DNA from: JANQMX01 sp965247175
GTDB lineage: Bacteria; Pseudomonadota; Alphaproteobacteria; Kiloniellales; DSM-21159
Assembly: GCA_965247175.1 (NCBI GenBank)
Contig: OZ252006.1
Location: forward strand, 744,001 to 808,000
DNA length: 64,000 nucleotides
Reading direction: 5' to 3'
Shown here: piece after piece, positions 61,361-64,000 of the stretch
Numbering within the stretch: the stretch's first letter is position 1
Layout of the letters: every line of letters begins with the position of its first letter
Translations under genes and position numbers: made by a program
Notes under the pieces: generated by a model
The model's input: only the letters and a program-made list of their open reading frames with translations
Told to the model about the DNA's origin: nothing
Database searches by the model: none

Positions 61361-62242
61361 ATGGCTGACCTCGGCGACCCAATCAGCGACTGGCTCACCG
61401 AGAAAGGCCACAAGCTGCCTATCGGCGAATGGGGTGAAGCCTTCGTCGATTTCCTCATCGAGTACTTCGGCTGGTTCTTCGACCTGATCTCCATCGTGCT
61501 GGAGTTCCTGGTCGAAGGCCTGGTCGAGATTGTGCTCTTCTTCCCGCCGCTCGTGGTCATCCTGGCCTTGGCGGGTCTGGCCTATTGGCTGAGGCGGCGC
61601 TTCGTTTTGTCGGCGGCCGTTTTTGTGCTGCTGCTCTTGATCGTCAATCTCGGCTATTGGGAGGAAGCGGTCGAAACCCTTGCTCTGGTGCTTTTCGCGA
61701 CCGCCATCTGCATGCTGATCGGTGTGCCGGTCGGCATCGCTGCCGCGCACCGGGAGTGGCTCTATACCCTGCTGCGGCCGATCCTCGATCTGATGCAGAC
61801 CCTGCCCACCTTCGTCTACCTCATCCCGACCCTGGTGCTTTTCGGACTTGGCGTGGTGCCGGGCCTGATCTCCACCATCATCTTCGCGTTGCCGGCGCCC
61901 ATTCGCCTGACCTATCTCGGCGTTTCCTCGGTGCCCAAGCAGTTGCGCGAAGCCGGTGAGGCCTTCGGGGCGACCAGGCGCCAGCTGCTCTGGAAGGTGG
62001 AGATCCCTCATGCCTTCCCAACCATCATGGCCGGTCTCACTCAGTGCATCATGCTGTCGCTCTCCATGGTGGTGATCGCGGCCTTGGTCGGTGCCGACGG
62101 GCTCGGCAAGCCGGTGGTGCGTGCGCTGAACCAAGTGAATATCGAGATGGGCATCGAGGCCGGGTTGGCCATCGTCATCCTCGCCATCCTGCTCGACCGG
62201 GTCTGCCGACGCCCGGGCATGGACGAAGGCGGCAACAAGTGA
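61361..62242 (+). CDS. choW: Choline ABC transporter permease
   Basis: This 293-residue inner-membrane permease is of the ProW/OpuAB type. It has an amphipathic N-terminal region of about 60 residues, then about six helices. M-Q-T-L-P-T-F-V-Y-L-I-P near residue 146 and L-R-E-A-G-E-A-F-G-A-T near residue 198 are the conserved permease motifs of betaine/choline importers. It lies 18 bases after choX and overlaps choV by four bases (GTGA). Confidence 0.92.
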   Translation: MADLGDPISDWLTEKGHKLPIGEWGEAFVDFLIEYFGWFFDLISIVLEFLVEGLVEIVLFFPPLVVILALAGLAYWLRRRFVLSAAVFVLLLLIVNLGYWEEAVETLALVLFATAICMLIGVPVGIAAAHREWLYTLLRPILDLMQTLPTFVYLIPTLVLFGLGVVPGLISTIIFALPAPIRLTYLGVSSVPKQLREAGEAFGATRRQLLWKVEIPHAFPTIMAGLTQCIMLSLSMVVIAALVGADGLGKPVVRALNQVNIEMGIEAGLAIVILAILLDRVCRRPGMDEGGNK

Positions 62243-63414
62243 CGGCCGTTGCCTTCGAAGCCGTCGATATCGTCTTCGGCGAGAAGCCGGAACGGGCCCT
62301 CAGCCTGCTCGACCAGGGCGCCACCCGGGCCGAGATCCTGGCCAAGACCGGGCTGGTGCTCGGCGCCGCCGATGCCAGCCTCGAGGTAGAGGAGGGCGAG
62401 ATCTGCGTGCTGATGGGGCTTTCGGGCTCCGGCAAGTCCACGCTGCTGCGCGCCGTCAACCGCCTCAACGAAGTGACCCGCGGCGCCGTCACCCTGGCCG
62501 ACGGGGACGGGCGGGTGGACGTGGCCCATTGCGACGCCGGGACTCTCCGGCGGCTACGCACCCAGCGCATCGCCATGGTCTTCCAGCAGTTCGCGCTCTT
62601 GCCCTGGCGCAGCGTGCGGGAGAACGTCGGCTTCGGCCTGGAGCTGCGTGGTATGGCGCCGGCCGAGCGCAACGCCATCGTCGATGAGAAGCTGAAGCTG
62701 GTCGGGCTCGACCAGTGGGCGGACAAGTACGCCCACGAGCTCTCCGGCGGCATGCAGCAGCGGGTCGGCCTGGCGCGGGCCTTCGCCACCGATGCCGACA
62801 TCCTGCTGATGGACGAGCCTTTCTCTGCCCTCGACCCGCTCATCCGCGAGCATCTGCAGGACGAGCTGCTGGCGCTGCAGCGGCGCTTGAAGAAGACCAT
62901 CATCTTCGTCAGCCACGACCTCGACGAGGCGCTGAAGCTCGGCAATCAAATTGCGATCATGGAGGAGGGCCGCATCGTCCAGAGCGGCTCGCCCGAGACC
63001 ATCGTGCTCAATCCGATCAACGAGTACGTCGCCGCCTTCGTCGCGCACATGAACCCTTTGAAGGTGCTGCGCGGGACCTCCGTCATGCGGCCGGTTTCCA
63101 ACCGCGCGGAGGGCGACCGGGAAGTCCTGCTGGATGCAGACGACGGCCGGCGCCTCGTGCTCGACGAGACGGGCGCTCCGCAGTACATCCTCGCCGCCGA
63201 CGGCGCGCGGCGCCTGGAAACCGCCGGTCTCGCGGCCGTCAGCGCCAACAGCTCGCTGCAGGATATCATCGCGTTGCGGCAGGAGACCGGGCAGCCCGTG
63301 CTCCTGGTCGAGGCCGGCTGCGTGGTCGGCATCTGCGGCGACCAGGAGATCTACGAGGCCATCCTCAAGCGGGCGGAACCGGAAGCAAGCGAGGCCTTGG
63401 CCCGGCATGGATAG
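62239..63414 (+). CDS. choV: Choline ABC transporter ATP-binding protein
   Basis: This 391-residue ATPase is of the ProV/OpuAA type, with Walker A G-L-S-G-S-G-K-S near residue 62, signature L-S-G-G-M-Q-Q-R and Walker B I-L-L-M-D-E-P. An elongated N-terminus and a C-terminal region of about 100 residues, probably CBS-like, may sense ionic strength. The start is GTG overlapping the permease stop. The longer upstream frame is choW shadow. Confidence 0.93.
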   Translation: MTAVAFEAVDIVFGEKPERALSLLDQGATRAEILAKTGLVLGAADASLEVEEGEICVLMGLSGSGKSTLLRAVNRLNEVTRGAVTLADGDGRVDVAHCDAGTLRRLRTQRIAMVFQQFALLPWRSVRENVGFGLELRGMAPAERNAIVDEKLKLVGLDQWADKYAHELSGGMQQRVGLARAFATDADILLMDEPFSALDPLIREHLQDELLALQRRLKKTIIFVSHDLDEALKLGNQIAIMEEGRIVQSGSPETIVLNPINEYVAAFVAHMNPLKVLRGTSVMRPVSNRAEGDREVLLDADDGRRLVLDETGAPQYILAADGARRLETAGLAAVSANSSLQDIIALRQETGQPVLLVEAGCVVGICGDQEIYEAILKRAEPEASEALARHG

Positions 63415-64000
63415 AGCGATTCGCGGCGTCCTCTTCGACAAGGACGGGACGCTGATCAACTTCTCCCGTACCTGGGCACCGGCCATCCGCGAAGCGGCCC
63501 TCTTTGCCAGTCGCGGCGACCAGGCCATCGCGGACAAGCTGCTCGTCACAGGCGGCTGCGACCTTGAGAGCGGCGAGGTGGCCGGCGGCAGCCTTCTGGC
63601 CGGGGGCACCAACCGAGACATTGCGGCCGCCTGGATCGAGCAGGCCGACGGCTGGGCGCTCGATCAGCTGACCCGGCACCTCGACGAGATCTTCACCCGG
63701 CGCGGGGTGCCCCATGCTGAGGCCCTTGCCGACTTGCCCGCGTTGTTCGGCGCGCTTGTCGCCAGGGGGCTCATCGTGGGCGTGGCCACCAGCGACTGCG
63801 CGCTCTCCGCACAATTGACGCTTGAGCGTTTCGAAGCCCTGGAAGCGGTTGCCTTCCTCTCGGGCTACGACAGCGGCCACGGCAGCAAGCCGGGTCCCGG
63901 CCAGGCGCTGGCCTTCTGCGAGGCCTGCGGGTTGGAGCCGGGCGAAATCGCCGTGGTGGGAGACAACAGCCACGACCTGGAAATGGCCGCGAGCGCCGGG
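63407..64000 (+). CDS. HAD-superfamily phosphatase, N-terminal part (runs off window)
   Basis: 198 codons are visible to the right edge. The nucleophile motif F-D-K-D-G-T is at residues 10-15 (Asp11). V-A-T-S-D near residue 127 is motif II, and V-V-G-D-N-S-H-D near residue 185 is motif IV, so only the C-terminus is missing. It resembles phosphoglycolate phosphatase-like HAD enzymes. The ATG lies 8 bases inside choV, so it is translationally coupled to the choline importer. A choline-phosphate or related phosphoester is a possible substrate, but this is inference. Confidence 0.88.
   Translation, partial: MDRAIRGVLFDKDGTLINFSRTWAPAIREAALFASRGDQAIADKLLVTGGCDLESGEVAGGSLLAGGTNRDIAAAWIEQADGWALDQLTRHLDEIFTRRGVPHAEALADLPALFGALVARGLIVGVATSDCALSAQLTLERFEALEAVAFLSGYDSGHGSKPGPGQALAFCEACGLEPGEIAVVGDNSHDLEMAASAG

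Noticed and set aside
60500..62134. 544-codon minus-strand frame
   Set aside because: Antisense to choX and choW, both firmly identified; very rich in His, Gln and Asp as a mirror frame.

Overview
This window is ordinary chromosomal DNA from a GC-rich bacterium. It is packed with short operons and has no insertion sequence, phage gene, integrase or CRISPR array. The gene families point to a marine or salt-adapted alphaproteobacterium, probably of the Rhodospirillales type, though no rRNA or core ribosomal gene is present to confirm this. The supporting families are a choline ABC importer beside choline dehydrogenase, ectoine hydrolase and deacetylase, a TRAP importer, a cobalt-type nitrile hydratase, D-glutamate catabolic genes and many solute-binding proteins. 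Metabolism is geared to scavenging nitrogenous compounds and compatible solutes.

Left part (1-12.4 kb): the end of an alpha/beta hydrolase, an odd tRNA-like element built around an 18-base palindrome, a secreted coiled-coil protein, tRNA-Ser(GCT) and a small AT-hook-like protein. Then come two nu-class glutathione transferases bracketing a PLP C-S lyase, an EamA exporter, nitrile hydratase alpha-beta-activator, a three-gene TRAP importer, an alpha/beta hydrolase and a short ribosome hibernation factor. Middle left (12.4-34.1 kb): a peptide/nickel-type ABC importer divergent from an M81 (MlrC) peptidase-amidohydrolase-CobW GTPase-amine oxidase-acetyltransferase operon. These are followed by small exporters, an aldo/keto reductase, a three-gene histidine kinase/response regulator module without a DNA-binding output, an SDR-DUF3429-DUF427 cluster, an M20 deacylase and a second acetyltransferase.

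Middle right (34.2-50.5 kb): isocitrate dehydrogenase with a strong terminator, a spermidine/putrescine-type ABC importer, an orphan lipoprotein next to an AT-rich spacer, and dgcN-dgcA with a class III aminotransferase. A beta-keto acid cleavage enzyme, a secreted Rap1a/Tai-like protein, doeA-doeB for ectoine breakdown, a hemerythrin and psuG with a HIT protein follow. Right part (50.7-64 kb): an MBL-fold exonuclease with an ATP-dependent DNA ligase, a small membrane protein, a response regulator downstream of a 1420-residue kinase with seven PAS domains, betA, and choXWV followed by a HAD phosphatase that runs off the window.

The observations most worth follow-up are the tRNA-like element (its loop would present CUA), the kinase whose last PAS domains are 399-bp tandem copies carrying a CxxC motif, the stable hairpins placed directly after two solute-binding-protein genes, and the COG0523 GTPase embedded with metal-dependent hydrolases. 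I found no clearly new multi-gene system. Start positions were chosen by eye from Shine-Dalgarno sequences, overlaps and family starts.
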